From: a virus
IMG/VR virus record: IMGVR_UViG_3300021178_000001
Coordinates: 1 to 64,000 of that record
DNA: 64,000 nt
Direction: 5' to 3' (one strand)
The notes beneath the pieces are model-generated. The model was not told where the DNA came from and ran no database searches. It was given only the letters and a program-made list of their open reading frames with translations. Below are positions 41,981 through 50,964 of this stretch, piece after piece (within the stretch, counting starts at the first letter, position 1; the number at the start of each line of letters is the position of its first letter). The position numbers and the translations under genes are program-made.

Positions 41981-42478
41981 TTACCTCATTCCTTGCATCT
42001 GGTTGATGTAATAACTGCGTTCCATCTCATAAACTTGAGCTTGCGAGTCGTTGAACGAAGTCGGGTTCATTATGCTCTCCGGCCACTGACTCGACGCGAA
42101 GACGTTGGCGAAAGAGATCATGTTCGGGTCGTGGTTCAGGTTCAGCGAGCAGTGTCCTAGCTCATGGTACACCAGTTGCTCACGCCTCGACACGCTTATT
42201 TGCTGAAAGTACGCGGGATCGATCTGAACGTACCTCTCCCCGTTGTTCCACTTGACGCACTGCCCCGCCTCGGATTTCTGCAGCAGCGGAACGAAGTAGA
42301 CGGTGTAGTAGACCGAGACGTTGAACTCTTCCTCAAACTTGCTCACTAAGGACTCCATCGCCGGATCCACGTTTCGAACCATGGGCAAGTTGAGGTAGTC
42401 CGACGGGTACTGGATGTCGTCGACTTTCTTGGCGCAGCCGAACAACACCGACACGACTATTAGTGTAATGAACTTCAT
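41981..42478 (-). CDS. Lipoprotein with zincin metalloprotease motif
   Basis: 165 residues. Signal peptide and lipobox MKFITLIVVSVLFGCAKK give an acylated Cys15. HELGHCSLNLNHD has the HExxH zinc motif and a third His seven residues on, one more than in metzincins. A hydrophobic VSVYYTVYFVPLLQ strand precedes it. It should be a periplasmic or outer-membrane metalloprotease, or a zincin used for another purpose. The start overlaps the SprT gene stop by 4 bases. Confidence 0.65.
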   Translation of the reverse strand: MKFITLIVVSVLFGCAKKVDDIQYPSDYLNLPMVRNVDPAMESLVSKFEEEFNVSVYYTVYFVPLLQKSEAGQCVKWNNGERYVQIDPAYFQQISVSRREQLVYHELGHCSLNLNHDPNMISFANVFASSQWPESIMNPTSFNDSQAQVYEMERSYYINQMQGMR

Positions 42479-43023
42479 GGCTTATGCTCGATCGTTCCGC
42501 CGCACGGACATATGTAGCGTCCAGAATCTTTGGTGGCTATCGAGTGCTGCTGTTTCTTGTGTCTAATCATGCTCAACTTAAAGTTGCGGTCGCAAGAGAC
42601 ACACTCGTAGTCGAATCGGCGTTGAACGGCTCTGAACGCCGAGACATCCATTTTGTGGTAAGTGTCGTCTGGAGCACCAAAGATCTTCATAATCGCTTTC
42701 CACTCAGGTCCGTGACCGCACTGCTTCTCGTACAACTGATTTGCCACGACGTGAGCCAACTCGTGAAGATATGTAGGAATCAACTCGTCGGGATTCACGG
42801 CCAAAAGTCGTGCATTTAAGTGAATTTTGGCGATCTTTGACCAAGCTTTGCCCGCGCAAGTTCTCAAACGTTCGGATAACTCCACTTGAACTCGGTCAAC
42901 TTTAGTGAAAACGGCGAGCGACTCATCGCAAGGAAAAGCTCTTCGAAGTCTCAGCATAGCACCTAAATGCGCCGCCTCGAGTTGAGGGATCAATTTTTTG
43001 CGTTTCAAAGTGATGACTTTCAT
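42475..43023 (-). CDS. SprT-like zinc metalloprotease
   Basis: 182 residues. The catalytic motif is LHELAHVVANQLYEKQCGHG, with the HExxH and the downstream GHGPEW His of SprT proteins. The C-terminal zinc ribbon (YECVSCDRNFKLSMIRHKKQ, then ICPCGGTIEH) is also typical. SprT/Spartan proteins act on DNA-protein crosslinks or nucleic-acid-bound proteins; some phages carry them. Cytoplasmic, unlike its downstream lipoprotein neighbour. Confidence 0.85.
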   Translation of the reverse strand: MKVITLKRKKLIPQLEAAHLGAMLRLRRAFPCDESLAVFTKVDRVQVELSERLRTCAGKAWSKIAKIHLNARLLAVNPDELIPTYLHELAHVVANQLYEKQCGHGPEWKAIMKIFGAPDDTYHKMDVSAFRAVQRRFDYECVSCDRNFKLSMIRHKKQQHSIATKDSGRYICPCGGTIEHKP

Positions 43024-43030
43024 GGGAACC

Positions 43031-43306
43031 TCAAAGTTTTTTAATAAGTTTCAATGCGCCGATCTTCTTGGCGCATCCGCTGCCCAAAACGATCTCACAA
43101 GTGGCGGCGGGATCTTCCTTGATCTCTTCTACTGAAGAAGCCGCCGAGATGTAGATCGGATTGGCTGGGAAATGCTCTCGTTCGCAAACCTCGCACTGAA
43201 AGTTGGTGTTACCCATCTCCCAGCGACGAAGCGTGAGGCCTAGGCTCAGCATGTACTTGATTCGATATTCAATTTCGATTGCTTTGTTCACATAGTCCTC
43301 GTCCAT
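43031..43306 (-). CDS. Zinc-binding phage protein
   Basis: 91 residues. CEVCEREHFP and the CEIVLGSGCAKKIG stretch give four Cys in two pairs. The pattern RWEMGNTNFQCEVCER with a closing GCAKKI is known from short phage proteins of unknown function. Overlaps the upstream gene by 19 bases. Confidence 0.55.
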   Translation of the reverse strand: MDEDYVNKAIEIEYRIKYMLSLGLTLRRWEMGNTNFQCEVCEREHFPANPIYISAASSVEEIKEDPAATCEIVLGSGCAKKIGALKLIKKL

Positions 43307-43488
43307 TTGCCGTTTATTTTTTCAAACAGTTGTCCTTGGAATATCTTACATTCAGGTGGTGGTGTATAACCAAGTTGTATAATGGGAGCACCCAACTTTT
43401 GGCGTGCAACACAAAGAAAGTGAGCTGTAATTCTAGGGTCGGGTTCTAAGTTACCGTCGCAAATTGTACATCTCTTTTGGTTGCTCAT
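43288..43488 (-). CDS. Small zinc-finger-like protein
   Basis: 66 residues starting at ATG 43488 (MSNQKRCTICDGNLEPDPRI). GAGG is five bases upstream; the GTG at 43494 is too near. CTIC with a later HFLC may bind zinc. It follows the 24-codon micro-ORF at once. Confidence 0.5.
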   Translation of the reverse strand: MSNQKRCTICDGNLEPDPRITAHFLCVARQKLGAPIIQLGYTPPPECKIFQGQLFEKINGKWTRTM

Positions 43489-43490
43489 AA

Positions 43491-43565
43491 TCACCTCAAA
43501 ATAAGTTTAAGAACGATTTTGATGGCTCGGTACCAAGTGTTTCGGTTCAAGTTAATGTTGCTCAT
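43491..43565 (-). CDS. Leaderless micro-ORF, 24 codons
   Basis: MSNINLNRNTWYRAIKIVL and five more residues, stop at 43491. Its ATG lies exactly 6 bases after a -10-like TAAGAT with TGG in front, the same spacing as on the + strand. Its stop is beside the SD of the next gene, so it may be a leader peptide for the operon. Confidence 0.4.
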   Translation of the reverse strand: MSNINLNRNTWYRAIKIVLKLILR

Positions 43566-43571
43566 AGATCT

Positions 43572-43580
43572 ATCTTACCA
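43572..43580 (-). promoter_or_regulatory. Extended -10 promoter of the 41-43 kb island, leaderless
   Basis: On the - strand TGGTAAGAT with TAAGAT at 43572-43577, followed by 6 bases and the ATG of the micro-ORF. No -35 seen. Confidence 0.45.
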
Positions 43581-43657
43581 TTGCTGGCTTAAAAGTACAG
43601 TTATTTGTTCTTCAATAAAATCCGTTAGTTATCTAATCAACCGAGGGAACTCTAGAC

Positions 43658-43698
43658 GGTATATTCTCACATTTTGATCTATTACTGAGGAATATACC
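43658..43698. promoter_or_regulatory. Inverted repeat in the divergent intergenic region
   Basis: GGTATATT (43658-43665) and AATATACC (43691-43698) face each other across 25 bases, between the leaderless reverse promoter and the + promoter at 43728. It could be an operator for both units. The rest of the 43581-43771 gap has no gene. Confidence 0.35.
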
Positions 43699-43727
43699 CC
43701 GTTAGAAGAGTTCGGGAACCAGGTGGA

Positions 43728-43733
43728 TATAAT
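43728..43733 (+). promoter_or_regulatory. -10 box of the tail fibre operon
   Basis: TATAAT after GGTGGA. Transcription should start near 43740, upstream of the chosen TTG start at 43772. Confidence 0.5.
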
Positions 43734-43771
43734 TGGGTGTAGGTCTAAGACTCACTTCGGAGACTCCCCAA

Positions 43772-46414
43772 TTGATCCTCTCACGCTCAAAGCTTAATCC
43801 CCAGCAGCGCTTTGACCTCGAAGCCTACGTCGCCGAACAAGCCGCTTGCCGAGTCGACTCCAAGCTGTACGTTCAAAAGTTCCTCAGTTCTCAGAACCAC
43901 ATCTTGAACGGCTTCGCCGTCTCCGGCATAGGGCTCACCTCAGCCGTCGTGGGGATGGCGAACGCCGCCTTGATCGCACCGCAAAACTCGGTTGACTTCT
44001 CTTACTTCGTCTCGGCTCCCTCAGACCCAGACGTCACGATCGCCGCTTCGTCGCTCACGGTCAGTTCCCGCAACTATTTAGAAGCGAGTCTAGCCACTTT
44101 GGACGGAACCCCGATCGTCTCAGCGTTTTGGGACCCAGAAGCCAACGCTGGAAATGGCGCAGAGTTCAACCAAATCGTCAACACGATCACTGACCTAGAA
44201 GTTAAGTTCGTCGTTTTGACGGGTGGGTTCTCCGGAAGTCCCGACCGACTTCCCGTGGCGATCGTAGACGTGGACGGATCGGGAGTAATCAAACTCATCC
44301 TCGACCGCCGCGAGTTGTACGGCCGCCTCTCTAAGCCAGAGAACTTGGACAATTCCTACGCTTGGGGATCTAAAGTAGAGCCGGTTTACTCGCTCAACCT
44401 GACTTCAGAGTCTGGCACCTTCGTCTCGGGCGAGACTTTGACCATCGGCGGCGAGACCGCTACGGTCGTTTCAGGCGGCACGACCAACATCACCTTCAAC
44501 GCTCCCACGGGAATCAATTACTTCAACGGAAGTTCGGTTACGGGCGGAACTTCGGGAGCTACGGGCACAGTAAACACCGTCCTCGAGAGCTTTACCGGAG
44601 TAGACAAGAATCTCTACGCTCAAAAGGATATCAACGACGCTCTGGCGACCGAGCTCAAGACGATCAAGGACGTTCGTTTTTGGTGGCAAGACGTCGACTA
44701 CTCCTCGGACGTTCGAGGCGTTGAAAACGACCCCCTCGCTCGCCGAGTCGGAGTTCTGACCGACGCCGTCGGAGACGAGCAAGAAGATCGGTCGGGATAC
44801 CTCAGGTCCGACGACCCCGTCGCTTGGGACGGCAACTCGCTTTCCTTCACCGCCAACTTAGTTTTAGAGTTCGTCAACACCAAGAGCGGAACTCTCACTC
44901 AACACACCGTCCTTTTGGCCGGAAGTCCCATAGTTCTCAACAATTTAGAGTCCGCCTACGTCCTGATCAATCGATCTTCGACTTCTGAGAACGTCTCGGT
45001 CATTCGCTCCGGCACGACTCCTATTCCCGCTCAGTCTCAAAGCGAAAAAGACGTCTTCGTATTGTTCCGACGCCAAGACGCGGCGGCTGGCCACTTCCTC
45101 CACATCCCTTTCCACAAACAACTCTTGACTCCGGGATCTACGGTGCGTTTGGGCGCGACTGGAACGGGTGGAGGCGGAGGAGGTGGAGGCGGAACTTCAC
45201 CGTTGTTCGAGCAAGAAGTACCTTCTGGAACCGTAAACGGAGTCAACAACTCGTTCGCGCTGTCCCACACTCTGAAGACTAGTTCTGCGGCTGTAGTCTT
45301 GTTAGATACCTTGAAAGTGCCGGCTAGTCAAGTTTCGGTGACTGGAACTTCCGTAACTTTTTCTGGTTCGTCAACTCCTCAATTCGGTCAACGAGTCGAA
45401 GTTTTTTACATAGCCGACACCATAAACACACTCACCAGTTCGCAAGAAGTCCCCTCGGGAACTATCAACGGGTCCAACGCCACGTTTACTTTGGCTGGAA
45501 CTCCCCCCAACGCCGCGTCGATCTTGGTGTTCGTAGACGGCAAGAAAGCCAACGTCTCTGAGTGGAACTTGGTCGGAACGAACCAAATCGTCTTCACGGC
45601 TGGAAACATTCCGCAAGTCGGTCAGAGTTTGGAAGCGTTCTTCGTCCAAAGTTTAGGGACCACTTCGGTAGTTCAAGAAATTCCCTCCGGAACCGTAGAT
45701 GGCTCTAACGACACTTTCTCACTTTCGGTAAGTGCTCCCTACAAGAACGCTGCGGCAGTGTTCGTGGACGGGCGCAAGTCCGCTTTGGGCGACTGGAGTC
45801 TAATCTCCAGCGGCTCTGAAGTTAGGTTCGGGTCCGGATTCATTCCTCAACCCGGCCAGCGCGTAGAACTCTACTACTTCGTCGTCACGGGCGGAGGAGG
45901 CGGAAGCTCTGAGTCCCTCAACGACGCTTACCTCGTAGGCGCGACTATCACTACCACCTCGGGTGTTCCCTTCACGGTCGGCGGCGCGGCTTCCAAAGTA
46001 GCGGTCTTCAACGGCGACATCACGGTTACCGGCGTCATAGACCCCAAGGGACTAACTTTTGATCCCCAAGGTTCCACTCCGTTGACTGGATCTCAGAACG
46101 GGATTTGGGCGACTTCGGCCGGCGACTTGATCCATTCTCGTCCCAGCATGCCGGACGTGAACCTCACGCAAACGGCAGTTTCTAGCTACAAAGTCAACCG
46201 ATTCACGTTGTCTCCCACTGATATCACTAACGGATTCGTGACGCTGAGCGGAAATCCAGTTACAGTTTCCAGTACAATCTTAAATGTAATAGGCCTCGTT
46301 ACTCAAAGTTACGGGGACGATTTTACAGTCAGCGGCGCAACGCTGAGCTGGACCGGTTTAGGACTGGATGGAATTCTAAGTTCTGGAGACAAGTTAGTAG
46401 TTCAGTTTAGCTAA
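43772..46414 (+). CDS. Large tail fibre / appendage protein
   Basis: 880 residues from TTG 43772 (GGAG nine bases upstream). The frame extends to a TTG at 43733, but that codon overlaps the -10 box and would not be transcribed. After a Gly8 linker (about residue 480) come three repeats of about 75-80 residues, each starting E(V/I)PSGT(V/I)xG and ending in FGQRVEVFY-like strands. The C-terminal domain (LSPTDITNGFVTLSGNPVTV, LVTQSYGDDFTVSG) recurs in the next gene. Probably a baseplate-attached fibre. Confidence 0.75.
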   Translation: MILSRSKLNPQQRFDLEAYVAEQAACRVDSKLYVQKFLSSQNHILNGFAVSGIGLTSAVVGMANAALIAPQNSVDFSYFVSAPSDPDVTIAASSLTVSSRNYLEASLATLDGTPIVSAFWDPEANAGNGAEFNQIVNTITDLEVKFVVLTGGFSGSPDRLPVAIVDVDGSGVIKLILDRRELYGRLSKPENLDNSYAWGSKVEPVYSLNLTSESGTFVSGETLTIGGETATVVSGGTTNITFNAPTGINYFNGSSVTGGTSGATGTVNTVLESFTGVDKNLYAQKDINDALATELKTIKDVRFWWQDVDYSSDVRGVENDPLARRVGVLTDAVGDEQEDRSGYLRSDDPVAWDGNSLSFTANLVLEFVNTKSGTLTQHTVLLAGSPIVLNNLESAYVLINRSSTSENVSVIRSGTTPIPAQSQSEKDVFVLFRRQDAAAGHFLHIPFHKQLLTPGSTVRLGATGTGGGGGGGGGTSPLFEQEVPSGTVNGVNNSFALSHTLKTSSAAVVLLDTLKVPASQVSVTGTSVTFSGSSTPQFGQRVEVFYIADTINTLTSSQEVPSGTINGSNATFTLAGTPPNAASILVFVDGKKANVSEWNLVGTNQIVFTAGNIPQVGQSLEAFFVQSLGTTSVVQEIPSGTVDGSNDTFSLSVSAPYKNAAAVFVDGRKSALGDWSLISSGSEVRFGSGFIPQPGQRVELYYFVVTGGGGGSSESLNDAYLVGATITTTSGVPFTVGGAASKVAVFNGDITVTGVIDPKGLTFDPQGSTPLTGSQNGIWATSAGDLIHSRPSMPDVNLTQTAVSSYKVNRFTLSPTDITNGFVTLSGNPVTVSSTILNVIGLVTQSYGDDFTVSGATLSWTGLGLDGILSSGDKLVVQFS

Positions 46415-46434
46415 TTAAAAAAAAAGAGTAAAAC

Positions 46435-48234
46435 ATGTCGCAACTCGTAACCAAAGGTATAACTAATCTCGCCGTCACAAACGCGAAGATCGCCAACGCA
46501 ACCATTGACTTGACTTCTAAAGTCACGAACCAACTCCCCATCGCCAACGGCGGTACCGGGCAGTCGACTGCAAACGCCGCTTTCGCCGCTCTCTCCCCAA
46601 TGACGACGGCCGGCGACATCATTTACGAGAACGCCACTCCGGCGCCGGCTCGTCTCCCGATCGGGTCCAACGGCCAAGTGCTCACGGTTTCTTCTGGACT
46701 CCCAGTTTGGTCCTCGGTCGCAGCCAGCGCCAACCAGCAGCTGAGCAACCTCTCCGGAACCGTAGCAGTAAACCTCAGCCTCAATCCGGGCGCCGACAAC
46801 AGCATCAACCTCGGTTCCAGCTCCTTCTCTTGGGCCGCAGCCAACATCCACGTGTTGAACGACTCCGCGGGCGGTTCTTCGGTAGACGTCTACAACCGCG
46901 TCTTGAAAGATTCTGCGGGCGCGACTCAACTTCAGTGGTCCACCTCGGGCGTCGAGATCAACTCGGCTAACCTGAACATGAACTCGCACCTCATCAACAA
47001 CCTCGCCAACGGCGTGGTGAGAAGCGACGCCATCAACTTGGGTCAACTCCAAGACATGGTCAACGGCCTCTCCTGGAAGACCGTGGTTCGGTCCGCCACT
47101 ACGGCGGCTCTTCCGGCCAACACTTACGCCAACGGTTCCTCGGGCGTCGGCGCTACCCTCACTGGAAACTCCAACGGAGCTCTCTCGGCTCAAGACGGCG
47201 TGACTCTGGTCCTCAACGACCGCTTGCTCGTCAAGAACGAAGCGGCAACCGCCAACAACGGCATCTACTACGTTTCTCAAGTCGGTTCCGGTGGAACTCC
47301 CTACATCTTGACTCGCGCCACGGACTCCGACACGTCGGCTAAACTGGTGTTCGAGGCCGTTCAAGTCGGAAGCGAAGCTTCCACTCAAGCCGGTTACTCT
47401 TACCGCGAGAGTGACCCGGCTCCGATTACCATCGGTACGACCAGCATCGACTACGTCAACTGGGCTACTGGAGTCGCCTACAACTTTAGGAACGGTCTCA
47501 GCGTCAGCGGAGCCAACGTGGACGTTGCTCCCGGCGACAACTCGCTGACCTCGACGGCTGGTTCCCTGATCGTTAAGGAAGATCCCGCGGGCGCGATCAT
47601 CACGGGCGCTTCCGGTATCAAAGTTCAGCTCGAGTCTTCGAACCCGTCGCTGCAAATTTCGAGCAACAAGCTCGGAGTCAAGTTCGACCCAGCTGGAGCT
47701 CTAGCTTCTGGAGCTGCTGGCGTAGCAGTTCAAGTGGACAACTCCACGATCGAGATCTCGTCCGACGCTCTCCGAGTCAAGGACGCCGGGATTACGCTCG
47801 CTAAACTCGCTTCGAACTCCGTGGACGAGAACAAGATCGTCTCGACGGCGCTCAGTTCGACCGGTGCCTTGAGCGGCGGTTCTGGAACCAAACTCGCGGT
47901 TAAAGTCGACGCCGCTACAGTCAAGATCAACGGTTCCGACAACCTCGAAGGTCTCAAGGGCAACGAGGAACACCCGACTCTTTCTTCAACCGACATCACG
48001 AACCAGTACTTCGACCTCGCTCACGCGGCTTACGGCGCCAGTGCTTCGGTGAACAGCATCTCGCTGAGCGCCGTCGGACTCTTGGAGCAGTCAAAGACTG
48101 TGGACTACACCGTGTCGCTCACGGGCGGTTCTGGCGGAGTCACGAGGATCACTTTCGCGGGCGACTTGGCGACGGGCGGCAACGCTGCTCTAGTCTCGGG
48201 AGACATTCTTCAGATCAAGTACGATTACCTCTAA
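46435..48234 (+). CDS. Tail fibre protein
   Basis: 599 residues. The N-terminus (TKGITNLAVTNAKIANATID, PIANGGTGQST) is the fibre shaft motif. Residues about 210-345 form the module LSWKTVVRSATTAAL...DGVTLVLNDRLLVKNE...NGIYYVSQVG, common in phage fibres. The C-terminal domain (LSSTDITNQYFDLAHAAYGA, VDYTVSLTGGSGGVTRITF) matches the end of the previous protein. It probably forms a trimeric fibre that reaches the receptor. A weak hairpin (GGGGAA/TTCTCC) lies in the 108-base gap after it. Confidence 0.8.
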   Translation: MSQLVTKGITNLAVTNAKIANATIDLTSKVTNQLPIANGGTGQSTANAAFAALSPMTTAGDIIYENATPAPARLPIGSNGQVLTVSSGLPVWSSVAASANQQLSNLSGTVAVNLSLNPGADNSINLGSSSFSWAAANIHVLNDSAGGSSVDVYNRVLKDSAGATQLQWSTSGVEINSANLNMNSHLINNLANGVVRSDAINLGQLQDMVNGLSWKTVVRSATTAALPANTYANGSSGVGATLTGNSNGALSAQDGVTLVLNDRLLVKNEAATANNGIYYVSQVGSGGTPYILTRATDSDTSAKLVFEAVQVGSEASTQAGYSYRESDPAPITIGTTSIDYVNWATGVAYNFRNGLSVSGANVDVAPGDNSLTSTAGSLIVKEDPAGAIITGASGIKVQLESSNPSLQISSNKLGVKFDPAGALASGAAGVAVQVDNSTIEISSDALRVKDAGITLAKLASNSVDENKIVSTALSSTGALSGGSGTKLAVKVDAATVKINGSDNLEGLKGNEEHPTLSSTDITNQYFDLAHAAYGASASVNSISLSAVGLLEQSKTVDYTVSLTGGSGGVTRITFAGDLATGGNAALVSGDILQIKYDYL

Positions 48235-48342
48235 GAAACTAACAGTGGGGTGGGGAAGTAATTCTCCGCCCTTATAGACCGGCTGAAATGCCGAAGCTGC
48301 TCCGGATGGGGTGGTCTCGTGAGAGATCAAAAAGGAAAGTAA

Positions 48343-50412
48343 ATGAGTCAAATTAAGACAAAAGGCATAACTGACAAGAACGTCACTGCCGCTAAGTTGG
48401 GCTCGGGTGCGGCAACCACTGGGCAAGTAGTCATAGCAGACGGTTCTGGCGGAGCTAGTTATTCCTCGACTCCCACACTTTCTGGTCCGGTGGTCGGTAC
48501 TCAGAGTTCTTCCGACAACAGCACTAAAGCGGCCTCGACTGCTTTCGTGGCGACGGCAATCACCAATGCTTTGGCTGCGTTTCAACCTCTCGAAGCAACC
48601 TACGCCGCTTCAACTACCAACATCGTCGGCACCTATGTGAACGGAGTCTCTGGAGTCGGAGCTACTTTCACCGTTACAGCGACCGGAGCATTCTCGATAG
48701 ACGGAGTTTCTCCACCGTCGGGATCCCGCGTCTTGTTGAAGGATCAGAGTTCTGGTTTTCAGAACGGAGTGTACGATCTAACTACTGTAGGTACTACAGG
48801 TATCTCTCCCGTTCTAACTAGATCTGCCGACTTCAACACTACTACTGCTATGAACGCCGGTGACTTAATTCCAGTCGTCAACGGTACCGCAAATGCCTTA
48901 ACTTCTTGGCTTCAAACCGCTACAATAACTACGATCGGGACAGACAGTTTAGTTTTTGCAGAGTACTCAAAGAACCCCTCTTCCTACGTGTCCAGCACTC
49001 TGACTAGCGCCCATATTTTGGTGGGCAACGGATCCAACGTTGCCACTGATGTTGCCGCTTCTGGTGATTTAACTTTAGCAAACACTGGTGCATTCACTAT
49101 AGCGAACAACGCGGTTACTAACACCAAGTTAGCTCAGATGGTAGCCAATACAGTAAAAGCCAACAACACGGGCAGTACGGCTAATGCGTCTGACGTAACT
49201 TTAACGGCGAATGCCACGGCATCTTCGGTTATGTCTCGCGATACCAACGCCAATACAACTGCGAACAGTTTCATAGAGGGTTATACCACTACCGCTAGTG
49301 CCGCTGGAACCACTACGCTTACTGTTGGTAGCACCGAACAACAGTACTTTACCGGGACGACCACTCAAACTGTCGTGTTGCCGGTAGTCAGTACTTTGGT
49401 CCTTGGTCAAAAGTTTCAAGTAGTCAATAACAGCACCGGAGTCGTGACAGTTCAGTCCAGTGGGGCAAACACAGTTCAAGCCATGGCTGCGAGTACCTCG
49501 GCTTGGTTCACTGTAATCCTAGTTACTGGAACCACGGCCGCTTCGTGGAGTACAGTCTACATCGCGGGCTCTATAAGTACGCCAGTAAGCGTCGCTAACG
49601 GAGGAACCGGAGATACGACGCTTACTGCCCACGGCGTGCTGATCGGCAACGGCACTAGCGCGGTGAGCGTGACCGGCACTGGTACAACTGGGCAAGTTCT
49701 AACATCTAACGGGTCGAGTGCTGATCCCACTTTCCAGACAGCTAGTGGTGGTTCTTCAACTGCGCCGACAGTTCAAACGTTCACTTCTGGATCAGGTACT
49801 TATACTAGACCAACCTCTCCTACTCCACTTTATCTACGAGTGAGAATGGTCGGAGGCGGAGGCGGAGGCGGGGGTGACGGCACTGGAAGCGGAGCAAACG
49901 GAACTAGTGGAACTGCGAGTACGTTTGGAACTTCTTTGCTAAGCGCCAACGGTGGTATTAGAGGTATTACGGGTCAGAGTAGTGGACAAGGAGGAAGACA
50001 AGCTACCCAAATTCCCACCATAAACAGTCCAGCAATCGGTACGGGAGTACCCGGAGGATCTGGAAATTCCGGAGGTACTGCCACGTCGTCGGCGAACGGT
50101 CTCGGCGGAACTGGCGGATGCTCCGGTATACTAGGAAGCGGCAGTGGAGAGGGTGGCGGAGGCGGTGGTGCTGGTGGAAACGCTGCTACTAATTCTGGTG
50201 GCGGAGGCGGTGGTGCTGGGTCTAATACTACCACTAACGGGGTTACGGGCGGAGGTGGTGGTGCTGGAGCTTCTGGTATAGACGCGATCATTCCAAGTCC
50301 AAGCGCAACGTACTCGTACACTGTCGGTACCGGTGGTACTGGTGGCGCCGGAGGCGTCACCGGCGGCAACGGCGCCGCGGGATATATTATAGTGGAAGAA
50401 CATTATCAATAA
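48343..50412 (+). CDS. Tail fibre with glycine-rich receptor-binding tip
   Basis: 689 residues. The N-terminus (IKTKGITDKNVTAAKLGSGA) parallels the previous fibre. The module DGVSPPSGSRVLLKDQSSG...NGVYDLTTVG recurs. From about residue 505 a polyglycine-sandwich domain begins (VRMVGGGGGGGGDGTGSGAN) and ends GGAGGVTGGNGAAGYIIVEE, the type used by some phages as receptor-binding tip. It is the best candidate for host-range determination here. Confidence 0.82.
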   Translation: MSQIKTKGITDKNVTAAKLGSGAATTGQVVIADGSGGASYSSTPTLSGPVVGTQSSSDNSTKAASTAFVATAITNALAAFQPLEATYAASTTNIVGTYVNGVSGVGATFTVTATGAFSIDGVSPPSGSRVLLKDQSSGFQNGVYDLTTVGTTGISPVLTRSADFNTTTAMNAGDLIPVVNGTANALTSWLQTATITTIGTDSLVFAEYSKNPSSYVSSTLTSAHILVGNGSNVATDVAASGDLTLANTGAFTIANNAVTNTKLAQMVANTVKANNTGSTANASDVTLTANATASSVMSRDTNANTTANSFIEGYTTTASAAGTTTLTVGSTEQQYFTGTTTQTVVLPVVSTLVLGQKFQVVNNSTGVVTVQSSGANTVQAMAASTSAWFTVILVTGTTAASWSTVYIAGSISTPVSVANGGTGDTTLTAHGVLIGNGTSAVSVTGTGTTGQVLTSNGSSADPTFQTASGGSSTAPTVQTFTSGSGTYTRPTSPTPLYLRVRMVGGGGGGGGDGTGSGANGTSGTASTFGTSLLSANGGIRGITGQSSGQGGRQATQIPTINSPAIGTGVPGGSGNSGGTATSSANGLGGTGGCSGILGSGSGEGGGGGGAGGNAATNSGGGGGGAGSNTTTNGVTGGGGGAGASGIDAIIPSPSATYSYTVGTGGTGGAGGVTGGNGAAGYIIVEEHYQ

Positions 50413-50441
50413 TATCAATCAAATAGAAGAACTAACTTCGG

Positions 50442-50450
50442 TGATATAAT
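50442..50450 (+). promoter_or_regulatory. Extended -10 promoter
   Basis: GTGATATAATCT with TATAAT at 50445-50450; leader of about 15 bases with GAGG before ATG 50472. Confidence 0.55.
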
Positions 50451-50471
50451 CTATACGAGGACTTGAAATTT

Positions 50472-50963
50472 ATGAGCGGTAAAATACAGAACGAAGACAT
50501 CAAGAGCTCGGCCGAGATCGTTACAGCCGGTGGAACTGTAGCTCAGTTGCCCAACGACTCCAAGATCTACGTGACGGGTAATGGCTTGAACGAACTCTTG
50601 TCTTCAGCTATATCCAACGGCGACTTATCTAGATCACTGAGAACGCTAAATTCTCAGACTGGAACTTCTTACACTTTCGTTCTCAGCGACGGTTCCTTGA
50701 ACGGAACTCAGCCCCTAGTGCTGGGCTCCAACGCAGCGCCTCAAGCTTTTACAGTTCCAACTAACGCTTCGGTAGCTTTTCCAGTAGGCACTCAGATCGA
50801 TGTGAGTCAAGGCGGAGCCGGTAAATTAACCTTAGTCGCTGCGGGCGGCGTGACGATCAATTCTAAGGCGGGCAACTTGTCTGCCAGCGCCCAGTATGTG
50901 GCTATGACCCTAATAAAGACGGCGACCGACGTTTGGCTCTTAATCGGAGATCTGGGAGCTTAA
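50472..50963 (+). CDS. Fibre- or virion-associated protein
   Basis: 163 residues from ATG 50472 (GAGG upstream; the TTG at 50463 is too near it). N-terminus KIQNEDIKSSAEIVTAGGTV resembles fibre attachment segments. The C-terminal 90 residues (TLNSQTGTSYTFVLSDGS, FPVGTQIDVSQGGAGKLTLV, TATDVWLLIGDLG) form a beta module common in phage fibre and tail proteins. Small accessory fibre or fibre-tip adaptor. Confidence 0.68.
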   Translation: MSGKIQNEDIKSSAEIVTAGGTVAQLPNDSKIYVTGNGLNELLSSAISNGDLSRSLRTLNSQTGTSYTFVLSDGSLNGTQPLVLGSNAAPQAFTVPTNASVAFPVGTQIDVSQGGAGKLTLVAAGGVTINSKAGNLSASAQYVAMTLIKTATDVWLLIGDLGA

Positions 50964-50964
50964 T

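Noticed and set aside
43733-43771. TTG start of the fibre gene at 43733
   Set aside because: This codon overlaps the -10 box, so the mRNA would begin after it. The SD-led TTG at 43772 is used.
46411-47655. 414-codon reverse frame opposite the tail fibre
   Set aside because: Arg/Val/Gly-rich composition typical of an antisense shadow in GC-rich fibre genes; no SD and no motif.
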